64,000 nt of DNA from Candidatus Solirubrobacter pratensis (GCF_000425945.1 NZ_AUEK01000003.1:372001-436000); one strand, 5' to 3'; shown: positions 1 to 8,284, counted from the first letter of the stretch. A program made the numbers and translations. Notes: generated by a model not told the origin, from the sequence alone.

Positions 1-1509
1 CTGCGTGGCGACTTCCCCGGGTTCCGGATCGACGCGCCGCCCGGCGCCGGGCCGGCGACGGTGATGGGCACAGGCGACCTCGACGGCGACTACGCGCCCG
101 ACGTCGCCGTCGGCCTTCGCGGCGCGGCCTACGTCGTCTTCAGCCCGCTCGCGCAGAAGGTCGTCTCGCTCGCGGACCTGCCGGGCGAGCTGGGAGCGCG
201 GATCGGCTCCGGGCCCGCCGTCGACGGCCTCGACGCGTTCGGAGCCGGCGTGCCGGCCGCGATCGCCGGCGACCCGCGCGGGGCCGGCAGCGTGGCGGTC
301 GTCTCCGGGTTCTCGGGCGCGGACGCAACCGGATGCCTGCCGGACGCGCTCTGGAGCTTCCCGCTCTCCGCCGATCACGTCCTACCGCGCTGCCGCCGCG
401 CGTCGCGCCTGGTCGACTCGCCGGCGTTCAACCCCGGTCCCGATGCCGGCCAGATCGGCCGCTTCAACCCCGCGCCGGCCTGCGGCGCGCCGTCGCGCAC
501 GTGCCAGCCGACCGCCTACCGGAGCGGCAACGCGCGCATCCACGGGCCCGGCGTCGGCCCCGCGACCGGCGCGATCGTCGACCTGGTCGACTCCTACGGC
601 GCGCGGTTGGCCGCGGTCCAGCGCGCCGGCCCGGACTGCTTCACCGTCTTCGACCGCGACCTCACGCGCGTCGGCGCCACGTGCGATCCCACCGGCGATC
701 CGCGCGTCCCGCATCCGATGGAGGTCCAGGTCCAGGGCCGCGCGTGCATGGCGACCGATGCGCTCGAGCAGTCGCACTACCTCGTGCGCCTGCTCGACCC
801 CAGCGGACCGCCCGCCGGCGCCTACCGCGAGCTGCAGGGCTTCGTCCGCCGCGACCAGGTCACGCTCGGGTCCGAGCAGACCACCGTCGGCGGCGCGACG
901 TACAGCCCGCAGGAGCTCGCCGAGGCCGCGTACTCCGGCTGCGGTCCGGCGCCGCCGAAGCGCCGGGCCGTGCCCATCCCGTTCATCGCGCTGCCGGGGC
1001 TGCCGTCCGGCGACCGCCTGTTCGGCTTCGAGGACCGCTACGTCTCCAACGCCTCGTTCGCGGACTGCGAGGGTCATGCGCCGCCGCCCGACCTGCGGCC
1101 GGGCTGCTACGGCCCGTACGCGAACTACCAGGTCCCGACGCTCGCGGCCAAGGACCCGCAGGTGGCGACCGGCGATCCCCGCGCGGGCGCCGACTGGGCC
1201 GCGCTGACGGTCTCGAGCACCGGCGTCAGCGGCTCCGGTTACCCCGCGCACCCGCAGGACGGGCAGGACGTCGACGCCGCAGGCGGCGGTCTCGTGCGCG
1301 CGATCGTGCCGCGCGGCCGCCCGTTCACCGCCCTGGACGCCTTCGCCTACGCCGACCCGAACGTCCCGTGCGACACGCCGCGCGTCGCGCGCTGGGCGTA
1401 CGGCTTCGCGGTCCCGCGGCCGGGCGAGCGCGCGATCTACGGGTGGACGCCGTTCCGCGAACCGCAGGGGGTGCGCGAGCGCAACGGGCTCTCGCCGGCG
1501 TGCCCGTGA
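1..1509 (+). CDS. FG-GAP-like secreted protein, C-terminal part (5' truncated by window edge)
   Basis: The frame is open from base 1, so the start lies outside the window; 502 residues are visible. Near the visible N-terminus is GDLDGDYAPDVAVG, the Asp-rich calcium-binding signature of FG-GAP/VCBS beta-propeller repeats. The rest is rich in Gly, Pro and Asp with scattered Cys, as in an exported protein, and has no membrane segment. I see no catalytic motif, so the role is unknown; adhesion or carbohydrate binding would fit the repeat type but is inference. The last 73 bases overlap the 3' end of the convergent signal peptidase gene. An internal GTG-ATG at 61-66 could be mistaken for a start, but the repeat begins upstream of it. 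Confidence 0.7.
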   Translation: MRGDFPGFRIDAPPGAGPATVMGTGDLDGDYAPDVAVGLRGAAYVVFSPLAQKVVSLADLPGELGARIGSGPAVDGLDAFGAGVPAAIAGDPRGAGSVAVVSGFSGADATGCLPDALWSFPLSADHVLPRCRRASRLVDSPAFNPGPDAGQIGRFNPAPACGAPSRTCQPTAYRSGNARIHGPGVGPATGAIVDLVDSYGARLAAVQRAGPDCFTVFDRDLTRVGATCDPTGDPRVPHPMEVQVQGRACMATDALEQSHYLVRLLDPSGPPAGAYRELQGFVRRDQVTLGSEQTTVGGATYSPQELAEAAYSGCGPAPPKRRAVPIPFIALPGLPSGDRLFGFEDRYVSNASFADCEGHAPPPDLRPGCYGPYANYQVPTLAAKDPQVATGDPRAGADWAALTVSSTGVSGSGYPAHPQDGQDVDAAGGGLVRAIVPRGRPFTALDAFAYADPNVPCDTPRVARWAYGFAVPRPGERAIYGWTPFREPQGVRERNGLSPACP

Positions 1510-2678
1510 GATGCCACGAGCCCGATCGCAAGGCCCACGAGCCCGCCGCTGCGGCGCCGCTCGCGGCGGACGGACAGCTGCGACGCGTCCCAGGTCGGGA
1601 CGCTGGGCACGGGCGTCCCGGGACGCGTGGGCGGCGGCGGGGGTGGAGGCGGCGGGGGCGCGGGGCGCGGTGCCGCCGCGACGAGCGAGAGCTGCGCGGA
1701 AGGATGCGGCGGCCCGTCGAGGCCCAGCTCGAGCTGGCCTTCGCACTGGCGGGCGAACCGCGGGGGGCGCTCGACGTCGAGCAGGAACGCGAGCTGCGGC
1801 CGCGATTCGTCGGCCGCGGCGCCGGCCGATGCGGGGACGAGCGCCAGCGCGAGCTGCTCGAGCGGGTGGCCCTCCGCCTCCGGCTCGGGCTCGGGCTCGG
1901 CCGGCGCGGCGGCGCCGACCGCGGCGGCGACCGCGAGCTGGATCTGGCCGGGCAGCCGCTCGAGGTGCTCGTTGAACGCCGCGGTCACGAGCTGAAGCTG
2001 CTGTGACAGAGCGTCGCGTTCCGCGAGGCGCTCGAAGCGCAGTTCGACGAGCTCCTCGCTGATCTGCTCCAGCCGGCCGCGCAGGCCGTCGGCCTCGCGC
2101 TCGGCGCGGTGGCGCCGGCGGTCGAGCAGCGGCATGCCGATGAAGAGCGCGGCGCCGCCGCCCAGCCACAGCAGCCCGAGCGGGCTGCCGAGGAAGGCCA
2201 GCACGCTGCCGCCGGCGGGCAGGCGCCCGACGACGCGCGCCGAGAGCGCGGAGCGCGGAACCGAGAACGGGTCGGGCTCCCTGCGCGCGTCGCCCTTGGT
2301 CGTCACCGCGCCGCCGGGCGCGATGCGAACCACGCGATGGATCACGACCGTGGGATAGCCATAGCGCGTGCGGGCGTCGTCCGGGACGTGGACGACGACC
2401 ACGTCGCCGACGCGGGCCGGGCGGTCGAGCCGCTTGAGCACGGCCATGTCGCCCGTGTCGATCGTCGGCGACATGCTCGCCGACATCACCGTCGCCAGCG
2501 GCGGCCACTCACGCAGGTACGCGACGCCGCCGGCCGCCGCGGCGAGCACGGCGGCGACGAGCATCCAGCCCCAGCGGATGCGCGAGGACTGGGCGCGCGC
2601 GGCAGACCGCGGCGGCGCGGCGACGCGCATCCGGGCCGGGGCCAGGACCGAGGCGGCGAGGAGGGGGGTCGGCTGCAT
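1437..2678 (-). CDS. SipW/Sec11-type signal peptidase I with long C-terminal extension
   Basis: 413-residue membrane protease of family S26B that would cleave signal peptides outside the membrane. TM1 is at about 37-55, followed at once by SMSPTI (catalytic Ser about 68). The general base position is His (VIHRVV, about 114) rather than Lys, the mark of the SipW/archaeal/ER branch, and TKGD with its Asp follows at about 127-130. TM2 is at about 158-182. Past it comes a charged, probably coiled-coil stretch and then a low-complexity tail with a run of ten prolines, not part of the usual 180-200-residue SipW core. The next gene upstream encodes a TasA-like secreted protein, the classical SipW substrate type. 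The 3' end overlaps the convergent FG-GAP gene by 73 bp. The protease call is solid; the tail has no assigned role. Confidence 0.85.
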   Translation of the reverse strand: MQPTPLLAASVLAPARMRVAAPPRSAARAQSSRIRWGWMLVAAVLAAAAGGVAYLREWPPLATVMSASMSPTIDTGDMAVLKRLDRPARVGDVVVVHVPDDARTRYGYPTVVIHRVVRIAPGGAVTTKGDARREPDPFSVPRSALSARVVGRLPAGGSVLAFLGSPLGLLWLGGGAALFIGMPLLDRRRHRAEREADGLRGRLEQISEELVELRFERLAERDALSQQLQLVTAAFNEHLERLPGQIQLAVAAAVGAAAPAEPEPEPEAEGHPLEQLALALVPASAGAAADESRPQLAFLLDVERPPRFARQCEGQLELGLDGPPHPSAQLSLVAAAPRPAPPPPPPPPPPTRPGTPVPSVPTWDASQLSVRRERRRSGGLVGLAIGLVASHGHAGESPLRSRTPCGSRNGVHP

Positions 2679-2729
2679 GGCGAAGCGGGACGGCGCGGGG
2701 CGGGCGGGCGGACCCGCCCCGCGGAGCGA

Positions 2730-3404
2730 CTACTGCGAGCGGTCGACGGTCGCGATGAACTCCGGATACACGGTCGGGGCGACCGTGTCGCTGTCGCGGC
2801 GCAGGAACGTGCCGCTGATGTCGTGCCCGTCGGCGGTCTTGATGCCCACGCAGTAGACCTTGTCGCCGTCGAGGTTGTTGAAGTACACGCCGGCGTCGTC
2901 GGCGTCGAACGCCATCACCTCCTGCGCGGTGCTGGCGCCGGCGAAGTCGGCATCGGCGCAGGACGCGCCGGCCGCCTTCTGGAGCAGCTCGATCTTGAGC
3001 TGGATCGTCGACCAGCCCGTGCCGGTCGTGCCCGAGAGCAGCGTGCCGTTGGTCAGCAGGAAGCCGACGTTGTACTTGTTGGGAGCGAGGCCGCTGCCGG
3101 TCAGGTCCACCGTGAAGAGGTTCGTATCGGTGACCGAGCCCCAGCGACCGTCCCAGTCGTAGTCGAGCCCGGCGGCGTTGGCCGTGATCTTGCTCTGGAG
3201 GTCAGGGCTGTGATCGGCCGGATCGGACGGGTTGATGAACTGCGCCGGATCGTTGGCGCCGACCTGGCCACCGGTGGTGCCGAACCCGGTCGCCCAGACG
3301 GCGCCGGTGGCGAGCCCCACGGCGCCGAACGCCAGCCAGGCGGCAAGCCGGCGGCGGGAGCGCGACCGGGGGATCGCGGTGTGAGCTGAATCGATGCTGG
3401 ACAT
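2730..3404 (-). CDS. TasA/CalY-like secreted protein with SipW-type signal peptide
   Basis: 224 residues. The N-terminus has basic residues (RSRSRRR) and a hydrophobic core ending near ATGFGTTGG, which reads as an export signal of about 40 residues. The mature part is Asp/Asn/Thr-rich with predicted beta strands, two well-spaced Cys and no membrane anchor or LPXTG motif. This matches the general form of TasA/camelysin-like biofilm fibre proteins, whose signals are cut by SipW peptidases. The signal peptidase of that type lies 51 bp downstream on the same strand, so the two are probably co-transcribed. GGAG lies just upstream of the ATG. The 144 bp upstream, shared with the divergent amidase, is AT-richer than its surroundings and probably holds both promoters. 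The family call rests on form and context, not on a diagnostic motif. Confidence 0.6.
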   Translation of the reverse strand: MSSIDSAHTAIPRSRSRRRLAAWLAFGAVGLATGAVWATGFGTTGGQVGANDPAQFINPSDPADHSPDLQSKITANAAGLDYDWDGRWGSVTDTNLFTVDLTGSGLAPNKYNVGFLLTNGTLLSGTTGTGWSTIQLKIELLQKAAGASCADADFAGASTAQEVMAFDADDAGVYFNNLDGDKVYCVGIKTADGHDISGTFLRRDSDTVAPTVYPEFIATVDRSQ

Positions 3405-3548
3405 GGCTCCGTGCCTGTCGGGGGCCGATTCCGTCCGGCCCGGATCGGGTGGTTTCCCGGTTTATCGGCAATTTGCGGCCATTGCTGAGCAGGACTTCAC
3501 TCGTGGGCGCCGGCGAACCGCCTGCTCAGCGTGCGATCCTGCGCCGCC

Positions 3549-4913
3549 ATGGACGCTCACGAGTTGCTGGACGGCTACCGCGCGGGGACGCTCTCGCCGG
3601 TCGAGGCGCTCGAGTCAGCGCTCGCGCGGATCGAGTCCGCGAACCCCGCCGTGAACGCCTTCCGGCTCGTCGACGCGGACGCCGCGCAGGCGGCCGCGGA
3701 GGCGTCGCAGGAGCGCTGGCGCCGCGGGGCGCCGCGCGGGCTGCTCGACGGCGTGCCGGTCGCGATCAAGGACGTGTTCCCGACGCGCGGGTGGCCGACG
3801 CTGCGCGGCTCGCTGACGGTCGCCGCCGACCGCGACTGGCCCGACGACGCGCCCGCGGTCGCGGCTCTGCGGCGCCACGGCGCGGTGCTGGTCGGCAAGA
3901 CGACGACGCCCGAGTTCGGCTGGAAGGGGATCACCGACAGCGCGCTCGACGGCGTCACGCGCAACCCGTGGGACGTGACCCGGACCTCCGGCGGCTCCAG
4001 CGGCGGCAGTGCGGTGGCGCTCGCGAGCGGCATGGTCGCGCTCGCACTCGGCAGCGACGGCGGCGGCTCGATCCGGATCCCGTGCGGCTTCTGCGGCCTG
4101 CCGGGCATCAAGCCGACGTTCGGGCGCGCGCCGGCCTGGCCGCCGAGCGTCTTCGGGATCCTCAGCCACGTCGGGCCGATGGGGCGCACCGTGCCGGACG
4201 TGGCGCTGCTGCTCGACGTCATGTGCGAGCCGGACGCGCGCGACTGGGCGGCGCTCGAGCCGCCGCCCCAGCCGTTTCGCGACACTCTGTCGCAAGGCAT
4301 CCGGGGCCTGCGGATCGCGTTCAGCCCGGATCTCGGCCACGTGCGCGTGGATCCCGAGGTGGCGGCGCTCGTTGAGCGCGCGGCGGCGCGCCTGGAGGCG
4401 CTCGGCGCGCACGTCGAGGCGATCGATCCGGGCTTCGAGGACCCGCGGCCGGCGTTCGACGCGCTCTGGTCGGCCGGCGCGGCCAAGCAGCGCGCCGCCT
4501 TGAGCGACACCGGCAGGGTCGATCCGGGCTTCCTGCGCTGGGCCGAGCGCGGGCAGGCGCTCACGGTGCTCGAGTACCTGCACGCGCTCGACCGGCGCGA
4601 CGCGCTCGGGCGGCGGATGGCGGCCTTCCACGGCGCGTGGGACCTGCTCATCACGCCGACGCTTCCGATCCCGGCGTTCCAGGCCGGCAGGGACACGCCG
4701 GACGGCGAGGGGGAGTGGCCGGACTGGACGCCGTTCACTTATCCGTTCAACCTGACTCAGCAGCCGGCGGGGACGGTGCCGTGCGGCTTCACCGCCGCCG
4801 GCCTGCCCGCCGGGTTGCAGATCGTCGGCCCGCGCTACGGCGACGCGACCGTCCTGCGCGCGATGCACGCGTACGCGAGCGCGCACCCGGAGCCGGCCGT
4901 GGCTTCCGGCTGA
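3549..4913 (+). CDS. Amidase (amidase signature family)
   Basis: 454-residue amide hydrolase with the complete Ser-cisSer-Lys triad of the family. Lys74 is in VAIKDVFP, the Gly/Ser loop TSGGSSGGS is at about 146-154, and the nucleophile Ser174 is in GSDGGGSIRIP. The C-terminus has the family closing motif AAGLPAGLQIVGPRYGD. Length is normal for a stand-alone amidase; no GatC or GatB lies nearby, so a tRNA amidotransferase subunit is unlikely. The substrate cannot be read from sequence. I chose the ATG at 3549, which begins MDAHELLDGY, typical for the family; the in-frame start 18 bases upstream adds nothing conserved. The gene diverges from the TasA-like gene. Confidence 0.9.
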   Translation: MDAHELLDGYRAGTLSPVEALESALARIESANPAVNAFRLVDADAAQAAAEASQERWRRGAPRGLLDGVPVAIKDVFPTRGWPTLRGSLTVAADRDWPDDAPAVAALRRHGAVLVGKTTTPEFGWKGITDSALDGVTRNPWDVTRTSGGSSGGSAVALASGMVALALGSDGGGSIRIPCGFCGLPGIKPTFGRAPAWPPSVFGILSHVGPMGRTVPDVALLLDVMCEPDARDWAALEPPPQPFRDTLSQGIRGLRIAFSPDLGHVRVDPEVAALVERAAARLEALGAHVEAIDPGFEDPRPAFDALWSAGAAKQRAALSDTGRVDPGFLRWAERGQALTVLEYLHALDRRDALGRRMAAFHGAWDLLITPTLPIPAFQAGRDTPDGEGEWPDWTPFTYPFNLTQQPAGTVPCGFTAAGLPAGLQIVGPRYGDATVLRAMHAYASAHPEPAVASG

Positions 4914-4983
4914 GCGGCGCGATCAGGCCGCGACCAGCGCGATCGCGCACAAGCGCCGCCACGTCCGGGGGAGACTACGAGAC

Positions 4984-5385
4984 ATGAACGCCGTCGAGAT
5001 CGTGGAGCGCTTCTGGGCGGAGGTCTGGCAGCCGCCGCAAGATCCGGATGCGGTCGACCGCCTCGTCACCGAGGACTTCGTGCTCACCAGCGCGGGCGTC
5101 GACATCGTCTCGCGCGCCGCCTTCAAGCAGTGGGTGATCGACTTCCTCGCGCGCGTGGACGGCCTGGAGTTCGAGGCCGTCGAGACCTTCCAGAACGCAG
5201 ACGGCACGCGCGTCGCCTCCCGCTGGGTCATCACCGGCCGCAACAACGGGATGCTCGGCACCGAGCCCGACGGGCGACCGATCCGCATGACCGGCACCGC
5301 GGTCTGGGCGGTCCGTGCCGACGGCCTGCTCGAGCAGAACTGGGTCGAGCGCAGCGCGTTCGAGGTCTACCAGGCGCTCCGGTAG
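4984..5385 (+). CDS. SnoaL-like (NTF2 fold) protein
   Basis: 133-residue single-domain protein of the NTF2-like/SnoaL superfamily. The N-terminal helix (EIVERFWAEVW), the VDRLVTEDFVL strand, the WVITGRNNG turn and the C-terminal WVERSAFEVYQAL helix are the usual elements of this cone-shaped fold. Such proteins act as small hydrolases, isomerases or carriers in the cytosol, and the ligand cannot be read here. The ATG at 4984 follows the amidase by 70 bp with GGGGGAG a few bases upstream, so the two genes may be co-transcribed. Confidence 0.8.
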   Translation: MNAVEIVERFWAEVWQPPQDPDAVDRLVTEDFVLTSAGVDIVSRAAFKQWVIDFLARVDGLEFEAVETFQNADGTRVASRWVITGRNNGMLGTEPDGRPIRMTGTAVWAVRADGLLEQNWVERSAFEVYQALR

Positions 5386-5419
5386 CCCCGCCCTGGCTCA
5401 CGCTTGGCAGCGCGCGGCC

Positions 5420-5494
5420 GTGGACGATGCGCTGTGGTCGGCGATCGCCGATCCGACGCGTCGGCGCCTCAGCGCGTCATCACCAGCATCTTGA
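5420..5494 (+). pseudogene. Truncated ArsR-family regulator, N-terminal 17 codons only
   Basis: From the GTG the frame reads VDDALWSAIADPTRRRL, the conserved first helix of ArsR-family winged-helix repressors. It then breaks after base 5470 into unrelated codons and stops at 5494. The intact ArsR protein downstream has the parallel stretch LDQVWTAVGDPSRRRLLDLL, so this is a related but not identical copy cut off by a rearrangement. The break coincides with the stop codon of the minus-strand remnant next to it (5469-5471). It cannot encode a working DNA-binding domain. Confidence 0.6.
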
Positions 5495-5940
5495 TCGAGC
5501 CCTTGCCCCGATCGAAGTTCTGCAACGCCTTGCCGATGACGGTGCCGACCGTAGCCCGGGGTCGACGACGCCACCAGCAGGTCGCCGATCCGGATGGCTC
5601 GGCGCTCCGCAGAGACCCTCACCGGCACGCGACCCGCGAGAGCCGGCGCGGGACCGGTGACTTCGGCGTCGGCTCCGTCGGGGGCATTGAGCGTCACGCC
5701 GGGCGCAGATGAGATCACGCCGGCCACGCGGGTGCCGTTGGCTGTAGTCGAGACGCGGAAGCAGTCCGGCTTCGCCGGATCGATCTCGACGACTCGACCC
5801 GCGAGCACCTTGCCGCACGTCGGAACGGCCGTCGGCAATCGCGGTCATGGCCGGCCCGTTGCCGCTCGGGTTGCTCGCGTGGAACGGGCCGCCGGAGCCG
5901 CCGGTGCCCGAGCTGACGCCGTACACGCGTCGTCGGGTTA
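5469..5940 (-). pseudogene. Frameshifted C-terminal remnant of a tail-fibre/surface-repeat-like protein
   Basis: Three reading frames join into one recognisable C-terminus. Frame one gives VYGVSSGTGGSGGPFHASNP. Frame two gives TAVPTCGKVLAGRVVEIDP through RIGDLLVASSTPGYG. Frame three gives GTVIGKALQNFDRG through MLVMTR and the stop at 5469. The order (surface repeat, VxGVIS strand, GDLLVxSxTPGY, GTVIGKAL, SIKMLV) matches a C-terminal module found in bacterial and phage fibre-like proteins. At least two frameshifts, and a loss of about a dozen residues after TPGY, disable it. No intact 5' end is present. The gene was lost here and its remains are joined to the truncated ArsR copy. Confidence 0.6.
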
Positions 5941-5958
5941 CCGAGCGTGCAGGGCGTC

Positions 5959-6291
5959 TCACCGACCAGCGTTCTCGATGGCCTCGGCGATCGCCTTGAT
6001 CGCTCCCAGCCGCCGGTCCCAGCGTGCCGCAACCTCGGCGATGCTTCGCGTGGCCCGGTCGAACTCGTCGACGCGGATGCGGTAGGTCATCTGGCGTCCC
6101 TGAGGCGTACTGTTGACCAGCCCGGCGCGTTCGAGGACGGCGAGGTGCTTGGACACCGCCTGCCGGGTCAGGGGGAGTTGGCTTGCCAGCTTGGTCGGCG
6201 TGGATTCGCCGGTGTCGAGGAGCAGGTCGAGCAGGCGTCGGCGGCTGGGATCACCGACGGCCGTCCAGACCTGGTCCAGGACGGCGGTCAT
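5959..6291 (-). CDS. ArsR-family winged-helix transcriptional regulator
   Basis: 110-residue one-domain repressor. The N-terminus VWTAVGDPSRRRLLDLLL is the family's first helix; TPTKLASQLPLTRQAVSKHL is the helix-turn-helix, and the wing QGRQMTYRIRV follows. It has no metal-binding CxC in the recognition helix, so it belongs to the non-metal (SdpR-like) group commonly paired with SRPBCC proteins. The ATG at 6291 overlaps the stop of the SRPBCC gene (ATGA), so the two are translationally coupled. Two palindromic sites in the divergent promoter upstream are the probable operators; autoregulation and control of the DHA2 exporter are inference. Confidence 0.9.
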   Translation of the reverse strand: MTAVLDQVWTAVGDPSRRRLLDLLLDTGESTPTKLASQLPLTRQAVSKHLAVLERAGLVNSTPQGRQMTYRIRVDEFDRATRSIAEVAARWDRRLGAIKAIAEAIENAGR

Positions 6292-6764
6292 GCCGAGCTC
6301 CGGGTGACGAGCGCTTCGGCGTAGTCGCGCAGCGACGGCAGGAAGGTCCCCCATCCGTTGCTGTGGTTGGCGGCGTAGGCGGCCTTGGCGGCGTCGTCCC
6401 AGTCGACCGCGTCAAGCCCGGATTCGCTGACGACCAGGCGGGTGCCATCCGGCTCGGCGGTGATCCGGAACTCGACGAGCACGGGGTCCGTCGCCGTCGG
6501 CGTCGCTCGCTGGCGCTCGGGAGAGATCCAATGGAACGCGAAGAGGCGCGGCCGGTCGGCGCTCACCACGGTCAGCTCGACCGTCGTCGCCCGGTTCGTC
6601 TCCTGGTCTCGCCAGATGAGCACGCCGCGGGCATCGGGAACCGGTTCGAAGTCTGCCTCGTCACTGAACCATTTGACGATGTGCTCCGGTCGGCTGACCA
6701 CGTCGTACACGGTCTCCGGGGACGCGTTGATGAGGATGTCACGGGTGATGGTGTCGCTGGTCAT
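6288..6764 (-). CDS. SRPBCC/AHSA1-family protein
   Basis: 158-residue START/Bet v1-like protein. The family strand ILINASPETVYDVVSRPEHI at the N-terminus, KWFSDEADFEPVPDARG in the middle and the long C-terminal helix NGWGTFLPSLRDYAEALV are diagnostic for the AHSA1 group, whose fold encloses a hydrophobic ligand. The function of these ArsR-linked copies is generally unknown. The ATG at 6764 is preceded by GGGAG at good spacing; the in-frame ATG further upstream would run into the operator. It is the first gene of a two-gene operon with arsR, transcribed away from the exporter. Confidence 0.85.
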   Translation of the reverse strand: MTSDTITRDILINASPETVYDVVSRPEHIVKWFSDEADFEPVPDARGVLIWRDQETNRATTVELTVVSADRPRLFAFHWISPERQRATPTATDPVLVEFRITAEPDGTRLVVSESGLDAVDWDDAAKAAYAANHSNGWGTFLPSLRDYAEALVTRSSA

Positions 6765-6781
6765 GTGTGGGCTCCCGATAC

Positions 6782-6796
6782 GCAACTAGTAGTTGC
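6782..6796. promoter_or_regulatory. Operator palindrome, copy 1 (near arsR/SRPBCC)
   Basis: GCAACTAGTAGTTGC is a perfect 15-bp palindrome around a central base. It lies 18 bp upstream of the SRPBCC start, where a bound repressor would block that promoter. The same arms occur 45 bp away beside the exporter gene. The likely ligand is the adjacent ArsR protein. Confidence 0.7.
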
Positions 6797-6826
6797 GAAA
6801 CAGTCTAGGTCGAGCTAGCGTAACGC

Positions 6827-6841
6827 GCAACTACTAGTTGC
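6827..6841. promoter_or_regulatory. Operator palindrome, copy 2 (near DHA2 exporter)
   Basis: GCAACTACTAGTTGC has the same arms as copy 1 and differs only in the central base. It ends 15 bp before the exporter ATG and just before its AAGGAG ribosome site (6844-6849). One repressor could therefore control both divergent transcripts. Confidence 0.7.
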
Positions 6842-6856
6842 TCAAGGAGTCGTTCA

Positions 6857-8284
6857 ATGCCCGATGCCCATATCCATCGTCATCCCGGCCCCACGCTCGC
6901 GGTGGCGTCGATCGCGGCATTCATGACCAGCATCGACATGATGGTCGTGACAACGGCGCTCCCCGCCCTACGCCGGTCGCTCGGCGGGGACGTGGGCGCT
7001 TTGGAGTGGACGGTCAACGCCTACCTGCTGGCCTTTGCCTGCCTGCTGCTGACCGCCTCCGGCCTTGGCGATCGGTTCGGACGCCGGCGGGTCTTCACGG
7101 TGGGGCTCGCCGGGTTTGCCGCGTCGTCGGTCGCCGCGGCGCTCGCGCCGAGCATCGGGGCTCTGGTGGCGGCGCGGGCGGCGCAGGGCGCGGCCGCGGC
7201 GCTGGTCCTCCCGTTGACGCTGACGATGATCAGCGAGGCCTTCGCGCCGGAGTCCAGGGGCCGGGCGATCGGCATCTGGGGAGGAGTGACCGGCCTGGGC
7301 GGCGTGCTCGGGCCGATCCTCGGCGCCGGCGTGGTGCAGGCCTTGGGGTGGTCGTGGATCTTCTGGATCAACGTGCCGATCGCCGTGGCGCTGATCCCCG
7401 CGGCCCTGCGGTTCGTGACCGAGACCTTCGGAGCTCGCCAACGACTCGACGTCCTCGGGCTCGTGCTCGCCAGCCTCGGCTTCCTGGGGATCAGCTGGGG
7501 ACTGGTGCAGGCGAGCGACCGGTCGGTCGGATCGCCGGCCGTCCTGGTACCCCTCGCCGGCGGGCTCGTTGTCGTTGCCTGCTTCCTGTCCTGGGAACGC
7601 AAGACGCATCACCCCATGCTGCCGCTCCCGATCTTCCGCAACGCCCGGTTCAACGTCGCCAACACGGTCGGCTTCTGCATCTACGGCAGCCTGTGCGGTG
7701 CCGTGTTCCTGACGTCGCAGTACTTCCAGATCGCGCAGCACCACAGCCCCATTGCGGCCGCCTTGCGGTTCATGCCCTGGCCGCTGCCGACGATCGTCGT
7801 GGCGCCCCTGGCCGGCTCGCTGGCCGCCAAGCACGGCAACCGACGATTCATGGCCGCGGGCATGGCGATCCAGGCAGTCGCGCTGGCGTGGTTCGCCGCC
7901 GTTGCGCACGCCGACACCCCGTACGTCGAGTTGTGCCCGCCGCTCGTGCTCAGCGGCATCGCCATCGGCATGGTCTTTCCCGCCTTCTCGAGCGAGGTCG
8001 TGGCCTCGGTACGTCACGACCAGATGGGCATCGCCGCCGGCGCCAACGCGACCATCCGCGAGCTCGGCGGGGTGTTCGGCGTCGCGCTCGTCGGACTCGT
8101 CTTCGCCAGTCCAGCGGCCTACGCCACGGCAGAGGGCTTCGCCACCGGCTTCGTCCACGCGATCTGGGCCTGCGTGGCACTCACCACCCTCGGGGCCGTG
8201 GTGGCCGCGGGCGCGTTGCGGTGGCCAGTTGCGTCTGCCGTGAACGCCGAACCTGCTGTTGGGGCGCCCGTCGTCGGCGGCTAG
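6857..8284 (+). CDS. DHA2-family MFS exporter (EmrB/QacA-like)
   Basis: 475-residue drug:H+ antiporter with about 14 membrane segments. Visible signatures are TSIDMMVVTTALPALRR in TM1 (motif D1), WTVNAYLLAFACLLLTASG, the cytoplasmic loop GDRFGRRRVF (motif A), and GGVTGLGGVLGPILGAGVVQ in TM5 (antiporter motif C). It exports hydrophobic or cationic compounds; the actual substrate is unknown. AAGGAG precedes the ATG. Expression is probably repressed by the divergent ArsR protein through the two palindromes. The last four bases overlap a minus-strand remnant. Confidence 0.9.
   Translation: MPDAHIHRHPGPTLAVASIAAFMTSIDMMVVTTALPALRRSLGGDVGALEWTVNAYLLAFACLLLTASGLGDRFGRRRVFTVGLAGFAASSVAAALAPSIGALVAARAAQGAAAALVLPLTLTMISEAFAPESRGRAIGIWGGVTGLGGVLGPILGAGVVQALGWSWIFWINVPIAVALIPAALRFVTETFGARQRLDVLGLVLASLGFLGISWGLVQASDRSVGSPAVLVPLAGGLVVVACFLSWERKTHHPMLPLPIFRNARFNVANTVGFCIYGSLCGAVFLTSQYFQIAQHHSPIAAALRFMPWPLPTIVVAPLAGSLAAKHGNRRFMAAGMAIQAVALAWFAAVAHADTPYVELCPPLVLSGIAIGMVFPAFSSEVVASVRHDQMGIAAGANATIRELGGVFGVALVGLVFASPAAYATAEGFATGFVHAIWACVALTTLGAVVAAGALRWPVASAVNAEPAVGAPVVGG

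Noticed and set aside
382..2508. Long minus-strand open frame of about 700 codons across the FG-GAP and peptidase genes
   Set aside because: Arg/Ala/Pro-rich translation without motifs, out of phase with the clear SipW-type peptidase. High GC removes stop codons from shadow frames.
3549..4913. Calling the amidase gatA
   Set aside because: No gatB or gatC nearby and no GatA-specific features; the general amidase family is all that can be supported.
5386..5419. A promoter or ribosome site for the truncated ArsR frame
   Set aside because: No AGGAGG-like or -10/-35 sequence could be picked with any confidence in these 34 bases.
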